Assembly: GCA_023614405.1 (NCBI GenBank)
Contig: CM042685.1
Location: forward strand, 83,008,684 to 83,072,683
DNA from: Avena insularis
Taxonomy: Eukaryota > Streptophyta > Magnoliopsida > Poales > Poaceae
Direction of reading: 5' to 3'
Length of the DNA: 64,000 nt
The notes under the pieces are model-generated. The model ran no database searches, was not told where the DNA came from, and saw only the letters and a program-made list of their open reading frames with translations. The position numbers were made by a program, and so were the translations under genes. Of the stretch, positions 45,800-57,893 are shown in pieces. Positions within the stretch are counted from its first letter, which is position 1. Each line of letters starts with the position of its first letter.

Positions 45800-46333
45800 A
45801 TGGTCTCCGCCAACGACAAAGGCAAGAAGCCCGAGGAAGACGATCCTCGCAAACCCAAGGAAGAGGAGATTTTGGTAGGTCATGAAGGAGACATGGAGGA
45901 GGACAAGCAACCGGACACCCGCACTACCGTTGCAAGCATTGGAGTGGTGGCAAAACCTACCAATCATAAGAGGACAACACGGATGTCTACAGGAGGGAAA
46001 CCTCCACGTCATACCCTCTCTCCATGTACACCTCCTCCAAGTACCAAGAAACCCTTCCACACTCTTATACATGAGCGTCAATATCAACATGTGCCCAAAA
46101 GGAACTTTCCCTCGATGTGGGATATGCCTCGTTCTAACCATGAAGGGGAGGAACATACTAAGGAAGAAGAGTGGGGAAAGAATAACAAGGACTATAATTC
46201 TCGGTCTAACATGATCATGAACCACATAGAGCAAAATTTGGAACTGATTTGTGCCCTGACCTTCGAGATTGAGGATTTGAAGAAACTTATTGAGGATCTT
46301 ATCAAGAGAACACCACCACCACCGAAGGAGTAA
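45800..46333 (+). CDS. Second ORF of GYP-D, basic coiled-coil protein
   Basis: 177 residues, fully open, from ATG 45800 (context CACCATGG). N-terminus charged (KGKKPEEDDPRKPKEEE), central Pro/Thr/Lys-rich part (RHTLSPCTPPPSTKKPFHT) and C-terminal helix likely to form a coiled coil (IEQNLELICALTFEIEDLKKLIEDL), ending PPPPKE. I do not recognise a family. It lies behind the LTR-like block and ends about 40 bp before a duplicate of the polypurine tract, so it may be made from its own RNA. It could be an auxiliary or env-position ORF of the element. Confidence 0.6.
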   Translation: MVSANDKGKKPEEDDPRKPKEEEILVGHEGDMEEDKQPDTRTTVASIGVVAKPTNHKRTTRMSTGGKPPRHTLSPCTPPPSTKKPFHTLIHERQYQHVPKRNFPSMWDMPRSNHEGEEHTKEEEWGKNNKDYNSRSNMIMNHIEQNLELICALTFEIEDLKKLIEDLIKRTPPPPKE

Positions 46334-48268
46334 TTCGTCATCAGGTTTGGCATCCCCTTGGTTTGTTCCAAGCTTGGGGGGAGTGTCGTGGTATCACCAT
46401 CATTATCTTTTATCTTTTACCTTTTAGTGGATTCATATCTTTGGTAGAGAAGTTAACTTATAGTTTGGTTTGCATGTGGAAGTATCTCTCCTTTAGTTGA
46501 TTATCTACATATCCCTTGGTGTGAGTGCCTTTATGGAATACTAAAGAGAAGTTTCATCTTTACTTTTTGCACTTCTTATTTTAGTTTGCAATCTCTATTA
46601 TATGATGGATCTTGTTGATCAGTATTGGCATCAGTTTGGGAGCATCAAGTGGATCTAAATTGGTTTTGGCAAACCGAGTTCTGGTTAGTAGCAATACTTT
46701 TTGAGGTTTGAAAGAAAAAGAGAAAAAGCTTACAAGTATTTTGAATCATTTATTTTCTTTCTTGTTGGCTCATAAGCTTAGTATTCTTTATTTAAGATCT
46801 TTTGTGTCTTCAAGGAAGATTGTATGTTTGGCTTTATTACTTGTATGTTTGCTTGTTTCTTTCAACTCTTTTGCTTGCTACCCAGCCTTGCTAGCCAAAA
46901 ACCTGTTTTGAGAAGGCATACTTTTCATGTTTCCAATCCCTTTGAACCAAAACCTTTGCCACTTGTGTCCACCATATCTACCTAGTAGATTTTGCTATTC
47001 CAAGCAAATTCTCAAGATTCATCTACCTTTCGAATTAAAATGTATTTTGTTATGTGAAAACTAGTTTGTAAAGCTCTCACGAACTTGACGGCACACCTTA
47101 TTTTCTTGCCCCTAAAAGACTTGAACCATTGTGTCATTGAAGTTGTATATGCTTGCATCTATACCTTGGAATTAGCAGAACCGTGTTGTCACGGGGAACG
47201 CTTTAAACATTGCACTTGTACCTTGTACATAGTTGATATCGTGCTCTTTTGTCTGTGGATGTCAACGGTGTGAAATAAAGAGGGAACTTGTAAGTCCACA
47301 GAGTCTGTATTTTGTGTTAGAGAAACGCCTGGGCCGCTAGCCTAAGCCATGCCTAATCATGGTGGAAACTTGCAGCATCACCATAATGAGCATTCTATGA
47401 AGCATCCTCAATAAAAAGCTATGCACATAGTAAATAAAAAGATCGCTGAGATGCTCATTGTCTGCTTGCCTTGTCATTTTGGTTATGGGATAGCTCCTAT
47501 ACAATGTGCAAGGGGTACCCCGTTGGCGGTTCTCTATGATACGCATGTACTTACAATGACAAGAACTTACCGGTAACTGAAGTTGAGTAGCATGAGGAGT
47601 GGCCCTCATATTGCCAACTTATATTTCGTCAAGAATATACTCCATCTTTGTGCACTTTAACCTTAATCATCTCAAGATGCCTATGATAGGGGCAATGAGG
47701 GCTCAAAGCTAGTAAGTACCATAATATTTTGGAAGCTCTTGATGACTTGCGATCCCTACTTCCCTCTATGAAGGGACCTTTCTCCTATTTTCTATGTTGA
47801 GTCAGTAAACCTACTTCCTCTCTAACTCCAGCAAGCATTTGAGTTGTTGTGTTTCAAGCATTCATATGGTGATTTATTCAATCGTGTTCTTATTCTTCCT
47901 TGTTTGCACAAAACTCTTATCTATTGAGTATTAATTTGAAAGCCTTCATTGAAAAACCTTTTTGAGCAAAGAGTGCTCCTGTTGTAAAACTTCTACAAAA
48001 AGCTTTTTGTGAAACTGTTTGCCAGCTGTTCTCTCACCAAGAACAAGAGTTTGCCAATTCCAATTATGATTTATCTTTATGCCTCTCTATTGTGACTCCT
48101 GTACTTGTTGCAGGCTAAGTTATATAATGGTGAGTTGCTTTGTTCTATGAGTTGTGTAATGGTAAGTGTGATGCTTCTTGTCCGTATTTCTTTTATCGAC
48201 ACTTCACTCCATAAACCTGTGGACATGTTTACTGAGCTCAGTTTTCGCTTGGGGACAAGCGAAGGTCT
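46334..48268. other. GYP-D 3' untranslated region
   Basis: About 1.9 kb, AT-rich, no credible ORF. It begins with AAGCTTGGGGGGAGTG at 46370-46385, a near copy of the true polypurine tract, followed by GTGGTATCACCATCATT, which faintly recalls the LTR start. Mostly T-rich, otherwise unremarkable. Confidence 0.6.
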
Positions 48269-48282
48269 AAGCTTGGGGGAGT
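48269..48282 (+). other. Polypurine tract of GYP-D
   Basis: AAGCTTGGGGGAGT directly before the 3' LTR. Confidence 0.8.
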
Positions 48283-48562
48283 TGATACGTCCAATTTGCA
48301 TCACCATTCTATATCATAATTTGCCTCTATTCATTGATATATGTCTTATTATGAGGTATTACTTATGTATTTTCCACTGTTTTTGCATGTTTGATGATTC
48401 TTGGAGGATGAACTGTCGGAGTCCGGATTCTGATGGACAAGGAGGTGTTTTGATCCAATTTCGCGAAGATCAGAAAATACCAAAAAATATGGGAAAATTA
48501 TATTTTCCCGGAAGACAGAGGAAGCCAGAAGGGGAGGCGAAGAAGGGCCACAGGGGGCCCAC
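48283..48562 (+). repeat. 3' LTR of GYP-D, first part
   Basis: Starts TGATACGTCCAATTTGC directly after the polypurine tract and matches the 5' LTR until the CCCAC target site (48558-48562), where S2 is inserted. Confidence 0.93.
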
Positions 48563-51500
48563 TGTAACACCCTCAGAATCGGCCCTATGCAAGTTTCAGC
48601 GCTTCCCGCCAAACCCGCCTAGAAACGATTCAAAGGTGCCCACCAGGCACTTGCGTGCGGGTGGAAAACGAAGTAATATCATTACACAATAGTCCTCGAT
48701 GGAACCCGGAAAACATATATATACAACAGCGACTCAAAGAGTCAAGAATACAGATTTACAGTACAAAGATCCAAATCACCTTGAAAACAATACAACGTCC
48801 GAGTACGGACTAGATGCAAATTGAGCTAAGAGCCCTGAAGAATAACCAATGGCGTCCATAACCCTGCCCAGGCCAAGCCGGAAGGGTAACCCTGCTAACG
48901 ACGTCGATCTCAAAACCTGATAAAAACAAAAGGGGTGTCGACAAAGGGCAAAGGAAAAAGAGAGCGGTCAGTACTGAGGCCTGTACACGGCGAGACTAGA
49001 ATTCGGCGGTCCTCGCCTACATAGGTATGGTGGACTGAGCGGCAACGCAGCATGCACTAAACAACCTATAGAGACTTGAGATAACTGTCGGCTAGCAGAG
49101 AGGGATAAGAAAGACCTATTCGAAACCAACCTGATTCTACCACCAAACATACCCATCCTGCTATTTCCCCCTCGAGACCAAACGAGGAAGTCAACCGAGG
49201 AACTCACACAGTTGGCAGTTTTATTTATTCAGTTATCGTTGCAGCAATTACTAGTCAGGTATAGATAGTCATCTTGATATAATAAGCAGTGGGCACTTTT
49301 AGTTAACCATTCCATTGTAGTTGCAACACTTACTAGTCAGATACAATTAGCATGAGATATCCCAAACCCAGCAGATGTTGGTACTTTTATTTATCCATTC
49401 TGTTGTAGTGAAGCTGATTACTAGTCATATCGGATACAAGTCAAATTATAACAGTAAACTTTAGTTATAGTTGTCTATGATCGAGAACTATGCTCCAAGT
49501 CGTCCATAACCACGGACACGGCTTCTTGAAAAGATTTAACCCTCTAGGGGTGCACCAAAGTTTCCACACGCACCTACACCCTTGTTGTCAGATCAGGTAG
49601 GTACAAGATCACAAAACATACACCCAACGGTATGTCGACGGGGTTTCGGACACGACATTTCCCAGACCCAAAGCAAGCACATGGGGGCCACCCCACTAAG
49701 CTACCCGTAACGAAGTCGGCCGGTCTCCGAGACGAACCTAGAGGTTTGTGACAATGGCTGTAAACGACTGGGAACCCGAAAGTGTGACTAGGCTTGTCGA
49801 TACCGCGAAAACATTCCACATTGGTTCCAAAACAGTACAGGCGCTCCACGCGCAATCGTAAATAAAGCAGTAAAGCATGGCATAAGTACATGATAGTAAT
49901 AAAGCCCCAAACTACTTTGTGGCCCCCGGTACAGTACTTTGAAATTAGGTACTAATCGATGGGGGTTCCCACACACCCCACCTATGGTTAGCGCGCTCTA
50001 TCTCGGAATAGGTGTCAAGAACTCAGGGTCCTACGGGACACAAGTGGACGGTTAAAAACCAAATAAAATCTATTGCCCACCTGTGCCTCTGCATTATTTA
50101 CCTACTTTAATTTTAGTTATTAAACAATAAGTAAAGCCATGATCATCTCCAACATAAAGCATACGGCCATACTCCAACAACTGTGGTACTTGACGACACG
50201 CAACAGCACTTGAGCAAGCGACTACGACACGCAAGTCCAACTATCTACCAAACAACAGGTAATAGGATGTGTCCAAGGAAATATAAGGCTGGAAGGGATA
50301 TCGCGGGTACGAAAACTAGAGCACCGCAACACAGATAACAATAGATCAACAGGAGGAAATAAAAACTATAAAAGTAAAATAGGTAGAAAGGGGGAGAATG
50401 CTCGCCTGAAAACATTGCCGAAGGTTCATCCGAAGATCGGGTCGACACTCGCATCAACTCATCGGCCTAATCCGCGAAGAAGCAAAACACTAGAAGAAAC
50501 ACCGGATGCACCATTTAATACTATGGCAAAAGATCGAGCATGATGAATGTATGATGTATGGCATGGCAAAAAAATGCGATGCAATTATGCAATATTAAAC
50601 GAAACCGGGGTTCCGACAATTAATTAGGTAGTTCATGTTGTTTAGATACCCTGCAATTTAAATGTTGGCTTAACAGGAAAAACATATCACCGGTTCGCTA
50701 CACAAATTTAAATGGAGCCAATATTAGAATAGATTTGCCCGCATATGGCCTTCATATTTAATTATAAGGTGAATCGGCATAAGGCCCCCAACCCACATGA
50801 CAATATGTATGCAAGCATGGCAATTTTATATGCAACAAGTAATATATCATTTAGTAAAATAAGGGCTCGGGTTTGGGTTCACACATCTCGGACCGAAGAT
50901 CTTGGTTCGATGTGGTTCCAGTTCGGTCTCGCCAGGATCGGTCTTCGATTCCGAGAAGGAGATCTTTTTGGTCCGGAGGTGTTCGAGGAATCAGGCCTGG
51001 TCTCGCCGGTATCAGTCTTCGGGTTCGGGAATGGGCCTTCAGAGTAGGGGTAACTTATGTAGTCGGTCTACAACTTTTCGTTTGTTCAGGCTTCAACACG
51101 CCACCAGAGATCATAGCCATAGAGGTAAACTGACATAGATCACAGGCAGCAATATGGACCAAAGACCAAAGGAAGATTGTGATCATCTACAAGTGTAACA
51201 CTACCCTCATGAAACAAATGTGCAGAGACATAAACAAGCAACCACTAGGCACGCGCACTGGGACAGAGTAGGCAGGTACTGCAGCCAGCGCTTGCGCTTG
51301 CAACGGCCAGGCGGCCACAGTCTTTGCTGGCCGAGGACGGCAGACGGGCAGAGGTGAGGTGCAGCTGTGGCGGGGGCCTGGGAGGTGCCGCGGACGGGCT
51401 TGGCGGAAGGGTGATAGGGGAGGCATGCAAAGGCGGCCGGGTGACGGGGCAAGGCCAGGAGCGGCGCTGTCGATGGCCGGTGGACGTCGTGGTCGCTGCC

Positions 51501-52443
51501 GGCAGCGCAGGCGATGCGGGGTGGCCAGAGGAGGTGGGCGAGGGGAGTGACGCAGGCGGTGGCTCACGACGCGGCAGAGGAGGCCGACGTGCGGAGTCGG
51601 GGCTCCGGCTGGAGGCGAGGAGGGCGTGGAGTGCAGGGTGCCGGACAAGGTGGGGAGTTGGGAGACGGCTCGCAGAGGCCGGGGCCGGTGAAGGTGGCAC
51701 GGGCGGAGGTCGGAGGTCAGGCGGCTCTGCGCGAGGCCGCGGCGTCAGGCTCAGGCCTGGCGACGGCCGGGTCTGACGTCGATCAGGGAGGGCGACGGCG
51801 CACAGGGATGAGGCGGAGGGGATCTTGCAGGGGATGGAAGGCGATGGCGGCGGCAGGAATTGCAGGGGAGGAGGCGGCGGTGGCCCTGGGAAGCGAGGAG
51901 GAGCGCTGGGCGAGAGGGGATGGATGCGAGCGATGTAGGAGCAGGATGTGGGGGTGGGACAGGCTAGCGTAGGGATCGAGGAGGAGGCCACGTTGAACGA
52001 GTGGAGGTGGGGTCGGTTGTGTTTGCGTGAGTCCGAGTGTGTGCGTGCGTCTGTGTGATGTGTGGCGGTAGGGAGTAGTGGTTGGGCAGGATGTGCACCT
52101 GGCGGCGGCGGTTGGAGGGGTGAGGGAGTGGGGCTAGGGTTTGGATTAGAATTAGGGTTAGGGTTTGGTTGGAGGTGGCCGGCTGGGCTTTTAGGCCTAG
52201 ATGGCTGCCTCCCAAAAATAATATAAACTTTTTATTTAATATTTAAAAGATGTTTGTAATTAGTTTTTAGACAAATAAAATATCCAGATAGATCTGGGGT
52301 TTGTATTTTGAAATAAAGAAGGAGACTATTATAAAAAAACAAAATAGGGTTTTGTATTATACTTTTATGACAAGGCATGCATGATGATGCACAAAACAAA
52401 AACACGGTGATTTTCTAGTAGTGGATTTACCCGGGGTGCTACA
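48563..52443 (-). mobile_element. S2: long solo-type LTR in the GYP-D 3' LTR
   Basis: 3,881 bp with ends TGTAACACCC...GGGGTGCTACA and TSD CCCAC on both sides (48558-48562, 52444-52448). No PBS, polypurine tract, gag, pol or second direct repeat was found, so a solo LTR is the simplest reading. A GC-rich segment (51290-51950) gives overlapping long ORFs on both strands that lack proper ATG or protein character. The minus strand near 52120-52180 has AAACCCTAACCC/AAACCCTAGCCC words, telo-box-like elements common in plant leaders. Shares several blocks with S1 in the same orientation, so they are related families. Confidence 0.75.
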
Positions 52444-52448
52444 CCCAC

Positions 52449-53680
52449 ACCCCCTAGGAGCGGGCCCACCTTGCCCTGCGCCTAGGGCAGGTGTGGCCCA
52501 CTTGGCCGGCCTCCGACTCCGCCCTCTCGCCTATATCTTACTCACGGAACCCTAACCCCATGGGAGCGACCACAGATAGATTTCCGTCGCCTCTGCGGGG
52601 CGGAAAACACCGAGGGAGAAAGATCTCTCCGGCAGACAGAATTCTACAGGCGAAACTCCTCCCCGGAGAGGGGATATCATCACCATCAACACCGTCATCA
52701 AGCTAGGCTTCATCGGGATCATCATCATCATCATCATCATCCACACCATCATATCCACCAGTACCATCATCACCACTCCATCCTGTTGTAACAATTGTGT
52801 TGGATATTGCTTTAGTTCTTAGGGGAAACTTTCCCGGTGTTAATTACTATTGTAGTTGATGCTTGTGAGTGGAATCATTGGATTTATTGTTTATGTTCAG
52901 ATTGTTATCCATTATCATATCATCTTTGATCTTGATCCATATGATGTCTCGTGAGTAGTTCGTTTAGTTCTTGAGGACATGGGAGAAGTCATGTTGTTAT
53001 TAGTGGATTTGTGTTGAGTTATTATTCAATGGTTTAGTATTTACGTTGTGGTGCTATTCTTATAGTGGTGTCATGTGAACGTCTACTACATGATACTTCA
53101 CCATTTATGGGCCTAGGGGAATGCATTGTGTACCTGGATACTAATTGTGGAGTTGCCGGAGTGACAGAAACCTGAACCCCCGTTAGGACACCTTTGCACA
53201 AGCGAGCGTAGGATCTCAGAATTTAAGGCTGTGGTTAGGTTTATATCTTAATTACTTTCCTGTAGTTGCGGATGCTTGCATGGGGTTTAATCACAAGTAT
53301 GTATTAGTCCAAGTAAGGTCGGTACATTAGCACAGGTTCACCCACACAACACTTACAACACCAAAGAAGAGTACACAGCCATATGAAGCAAAAGCACTTG
53401 ATAGGATTCCCATGTGTCCTCGAGAACGCTTGGTCCTTATAAGTATTTCCACCGGCTTGTCCTTTGTTAAGAAAGGATTGGTCCACTTGCTGCGTTTGTT
53501 CTTTATTACATGCACTTTGTTTTGTTGCTTTATCAGAAAACCCCTAAAAATCCGTTTGCTAAGTGTTTGCAGAGATTTCCTGCTCCATACCACTAGTCAA
53601 CACCTTTTGCTCCTCGCTGGGATCGACAATCCTATTTATCGAAAGTACTGCGATACGGCCCCTATACTTGTGGGTCATTA
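52449..53680 (+). repeat. 3' LTR of GYP-D, second part
   Basis: Resumes after the second CCCAC (52444-52448) and runs to GTGGGTCATTA (terminal CA mutated to TA). The ATC microsatellite is longer than in the 5' LTR. Confidence 0.93.
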
Positions 53681-56493
53681 GCGGCATGCTCAGTAGTATC
53701 GAGGAAACATGGCCCATCGCACCAAGCATGAACCAAAGCATATTCAACCATCACATAGGCTCGCTCCTGGCGCCTCTTGATGAGCTCTGGATCATGAGTC
53801 CACTTGCCTTCGGCCCTCATGTTCTAAAGAACATCAAGATTGATGTCTTCATACCAAGATATCACGAAGGACAAGGCTTTGTCTGCGGCTGTGCGACCAG
53901 CCGACTCACGCCATTCATCCAGTCGTCCGTCGGAGATCAGTAGCCTGGCCGTGAGAGGCTCAATGACTTCAGGGGGGTCTTCATCTGCCAAGAGCGTCCT
54001 AAAGACACGGATTGCCGACTTAAGTAGGTCAACCCCACATGACTTCACAGTGGTTACGCGCTGTGAGAGGGTAGCCAAATGCTCATCAATGGTAACCTCG
54101 CCGTCTGCCAGGTCACCAGACTCGGACCACACCTTCTTCATGGCCCTTAGAGCAAACATATTGGCTTCGGGGAAGTTCTCTACAAGAAAAGATGAAATCA
54201 TCAAAGGACAAAAAAAGAGATGGAAATAAGAACAAGAACGCAGTAAAAAGAGTAAGGACTCACTACCAATAAATGAGTTGATGGAGACAAGTTTGGACTG
54301 CCAAGTTTTCTCTTTAGCTTGGAGGGCATCCAAGTCTTGGTGAGCCGAGTCTAGAGCCGACTCGGCATCCTTAAGCAACTCATTCATATTTTTAGTTCTA
54401 CTAGAGAGTTGCCCTCTTTCTCGGAGAGCTCTTGGCGCAGACCCTCAAGCTCAGACTTATGCTTCTGCTCCATTTCCGCCATATGCTGCTTAAGTCGTGT
54501 CACCTCTTCTCGATCCTTCTGGAGCTCGATCTGGTGCTGCCCTGCTTATTCAAGAATGTGTTCCATCAATCCCGTCATGGAAACAATACCCCGGAGTTGT
54601 TCTGTGAGCAAAAGTATCTTGGCTACTGCAAGATACAACAAATGGACAAGGAAACACTAAAGCTAGGAAGCTACAAAGTTTCTAAGCTAAAGGGCACTAC
54701 CTTCAGCATACGAAATTTGCTTGTGGAGGGAATCTATGGTGGATTGAGCAGTAGATGTGGAAAAATAGTAACAAGAGGAAGTTAATATAAAATGACAAAA
54801 ATGGCCAGTAAGAGGGAGGCCGAGTAACAGGATATACCTCGGCCTTGGTTTTCGGCAATCAGATTGTGGTGAGCAGCAGTAAGCTTTTGATACTTCCATA
54901 TCAGGGATTGGTGTATCTTGGTGCACTCATTATGCGTAAGCAGCAAAAAGAGAGATATACAATAAATGTTCAATGAATCAAAATATTTAATCTCGGCAGC
55001 AAATAGAAAGAGATGCAATCTAGTTCTGAGCTTACAGCCAAGTAACTACTTTACTCGACAGTAACCTCGGGGGCTAGGGATCAGATTTCCAACACAAGGT
55101 CTTGGCGAGAAGAAGATAAACACATCCCTTTACTAGGAGCTTATAGCCGAGTAAGTTCCTTACTCGGCAGTAACCTCGGGGACTAGGGAATATGTGGATA
55201 TAAAAATACTCAGAACATGAAAGAGTAAAGCAGTTGCATACCTCGTTGACCCGGTCGACTTGTGTCATGAGCGCAATGGATCTATGGGTCATCTCTGACA
55301 TGGGCTTGGGGACTAGCTGCACCTGCTGCTGACCCAAACCCGAAGGAGCGGTAGAATTAACCTCATGATCGCCCGCAACGTTCCACTCTAGGACGAAAGG
55401 TTCAGCAGAGCCGAGGCTATGCCCGCTGAGCGTCCGAGTAAGAACTTGACCTTTCTTCAAGGTAGCTCCTACACCGCCACAGGTAGCAGCGGGGCTAGCG
55501 TGCAAAGTGCTGGATCAATAAGCGCCGCCGGATCTAGGAATGGCTGCAGATTTACCCAACTGGCCCGCCAAACCAGGTGTCTTTGTTGATGTGGTTGGTT
55601 TTATCTGCGGAGCTGAACCTAGGGAAAAAACTAGAGTCTGCTGCTTGGAACCCGTTGTTTTGACGGGCGCAGTCCGAGTCTGGCTGGGTGGAGCATGCCG
55701 GGTCTGGCTCTTTGCTGCTGGAGGTGGAGGAGTAGGTCTTCTGCTTTGATGCTGCGATGAGGGAGCCGAATGAGCAGGCTGAACAATAGGCTGGGAAGAA
55801 GAAGATGACTTTTCTATTGATTCACTAGCAGGAGGAACTATAACAGAGATATTCTGGGTGGACTCGGCTCTGATGTTGCTTGCGCCGGGTCCCAAGTTCA
55901 TAGTTTCAGAAGCTACTGGCGATGCAGGACGAGTCTCCCCTGCAGAATGCGCTGCCGGGTCAGCTTTAGGGAGAGGCTTGGAAGCCTCAACTATAGGAGC
56001 AGATAACCGAACAGGGCTTTGTGGCTTTGGAGAGACACGGGCAGGGGAGACTGGCTTGGAGATGGAGGAGGCCATGCAAGTGGCAGACTGGTTCATAGAC
56101 ACAGCAGCTCTGAAAACAAAAGTGAAAATCTATAAGGGAAAATCCACAAGAAAGAGAGGTAGCAGACAACGAAAGTTACCCAGACACAATGGGATCGCGC
56201 GATGCGCGTGAAGCAACTCGGCGTGGAGCCTTGCGGGGCTGCGAAGTCCCAGCTTCGGGGGCCAAGACAGCATCGACCCTGCGCTTCTTGGAAGGATGAG
56301 CACCACTGGTGGAGGCCCCGTGCCGCTTACCCGGCTTGGCAGCAGGGATTTTGCGGCGACCGCCGGTAGAGAGGGGAGCATCCTCGTGTACCTGACCGGC
56401 TACATCAGCAAATGCAAGATTCATTGGGATAAACCAAAAGGTTAAGGAAAAAGTCAAGTACCTCCATAATCTCACAGTCATCATCATCATCAT

Positions 56494-56524
<31 letters not shown>

Positions 56525-57893
56525 TGACCAGTCCTGCAAAGTGTTTCGGCTAAGATTCTTACCCGGAGTTGGAGCATTAGCAACATGGGGAATAGGCATG
56601 AAGCACTCCAAGTTGAACTCATCCTCGTTGTCGTCAGATCGATCACTGAAATAACCGCTGGGAGGAATGGTACTGTTGTCAACCTAGTGCACGAGATTCT
56701 GCGAAAGGCAAAGTGAGCAAAATCAATACAAGAAACATATGGCAAGTAAATGCTGAGTAAAATATGTCGGCAGCATTCGGTTACTCGGAAACTTACCCAT
56801 GGAACAAGTCTATCCCGGCTGAAGGGGGACAACTCCATGTCCAATCTTCTGCCAACGTCAGCTTGAAGATAGAGTTGACTCAGCGAGCGACAGAATCGTT
56901 GGAAAGATCGAGGGTAGAATGACGAGTGGGATAATGCGAACCGCTCATGAAGCAGATCGTGTGACACCTGGCTCGGATGGGGCTGACTCAGCGACTGATG
57001 AAGGTGCACATCAAATCCTCCTTAGTCAAATTAAACCGCTCCTTCGGGCAAGCAGCCTCTCAATGACACCGTGAGCCTCGTTCACCGGTGGGTACTTGTC
57101 CCGTGTGTCAAGCTTCCTGAGGTCCTTGCTAGGAACTTCGTCTTTGAAGGGGGGAAGATGGATGAAATCATTGTGTCCCAGTGTTCTTGACATAGAAAAA
57201 AGTTCTGTGCCATTTCTTGCAAGAGTCTAAACCCGTGACGCGGTGAAAAATGGAGTCCCTCCTAGGCGTGATGATAGTAGCACCACACTGGGTAGGCCTC
57301 TTCTTAGAGGAGGGAACACCAGGATTCGGAACAACTTGGATCCGAAAATTAAAATACTTGGCCCAAATAAGAACTGTGTGCCAGAGACCAAGATAGCCCT
57401 CATAGGCAAAAATAAAGAAAGACAAGGATATAATAGCATTGGCGGGAATATGATGCGTTTGCAAATGAAAAGTTGACAGAAAAGATTTGAAGAAGTCACT
57501 GACAGGGAGAGCAAAACCATGCTCAAAGTGAGATAGAAAAACTACCTGCTCATCCGGCTCGGGCTTGGGAGAAATCTCACCAAGAGGAATGTGGCACCCA
57601 ACGCCAAGAGGGATGCGCATGTTAGTGCGGGTAGCCCTTGATTTCTCGGAGAGTAACCTCCGAGCCCTCCTAGGCACCGCACTCGCCGGTGTTCTCATGT
57701 TCCTCCACCTCCTCACCTCCATCGCAGGCATCCATGAACTCCAGTGGCTCGGGCCCTTCCTCAGTCGGAAGCATCCTAGATTGCCAAGGACCCGTCGAGG
57801 AATCGAAGAAGAAGGAGGGCAAAGGGAAGCACCTAGCCACTGATGCAAGCAAGAAGAAGAGCAAGGGAACAATTGCAGATTGGAACGACGCAA
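53681..57893 (-). pseudogene. Spliced antisense gene of GYP-C (Transposase_28-type protein)
   Basis: Runs opposite to gag-pol. First block (57168-57893): GVGCHIPLGEISPKPEPDE, HFEHGFALPVSDFF, GYLGLWHTVLIWAKYFN match the Transposase_28 'putative gypsy-type transposon' domain (Pfam PF04195), whose function is unknown. Next come an Asp-rich run encoded by a GAT/GAC microsatellite (near 56520), a basic segment (PSKKRRVDAVL, nuclear-signal-like), a Ser/Pro-rich linker (55515-56102) and coiled-coil exons (55242-55505, 54267-54387, 53827-54179). Supported splice signals: donor GAG-GTATGC at 55241; intron 54180-54266 with GT...AG. A TAG near 53825 and frameshifts near 57170 mark decay. The last exon is beyond GYP-D (41198). 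Confidence 0.75.

Larger units (their letters stand above)
41351..53680 (+). mobile_element. GYP-D: non-autonomous Gypsy element (gag-pro only)
   Basis: Both LTRs present, TSD GCGGC (41346-41350, 53681-53685), inserted in the antisense gene of GYP-C. tRNA-Asp-type PBS. The 5.4 kb between PBS and polypurine tract encodes gag-protease, a tail with a hydrophobic end and a separate 177-residue ORF. No RT, RNase H or integrase is found in any frame. Overall style (TGATACGT LTR start, Asp PBS, AAGCTTGGGGGAG tract) resembles Athila-type elements, an inference. Its 3' LTR is split by S2. Confidence 0.9.

Noticed and set aside
51187..51991. Long Pro/Ser/Ala-rich ORF on the minus strand of S2
   Set aside because: It begins at GTG, not ATG. 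Long frames are open on both strands because the segment is GC-rich, and the content is low-complexity without domain-like features.
52120..52180. Telomere-like CCCTAA words in S2
   Set aside because: Only two or three irregular units; plant telomeres are long arrays of CCCTAAA. More like telo-box promoter elements.
52411..52423. CACTACTAGAAAA (minus strand) near the end of S2, like a CACTA-type terminus
   Set aside because: It lies about 20 bases inside the TG...CA border of S2, has no partner end and no subterminal repeats, so chance or LTR sequence is more likely.
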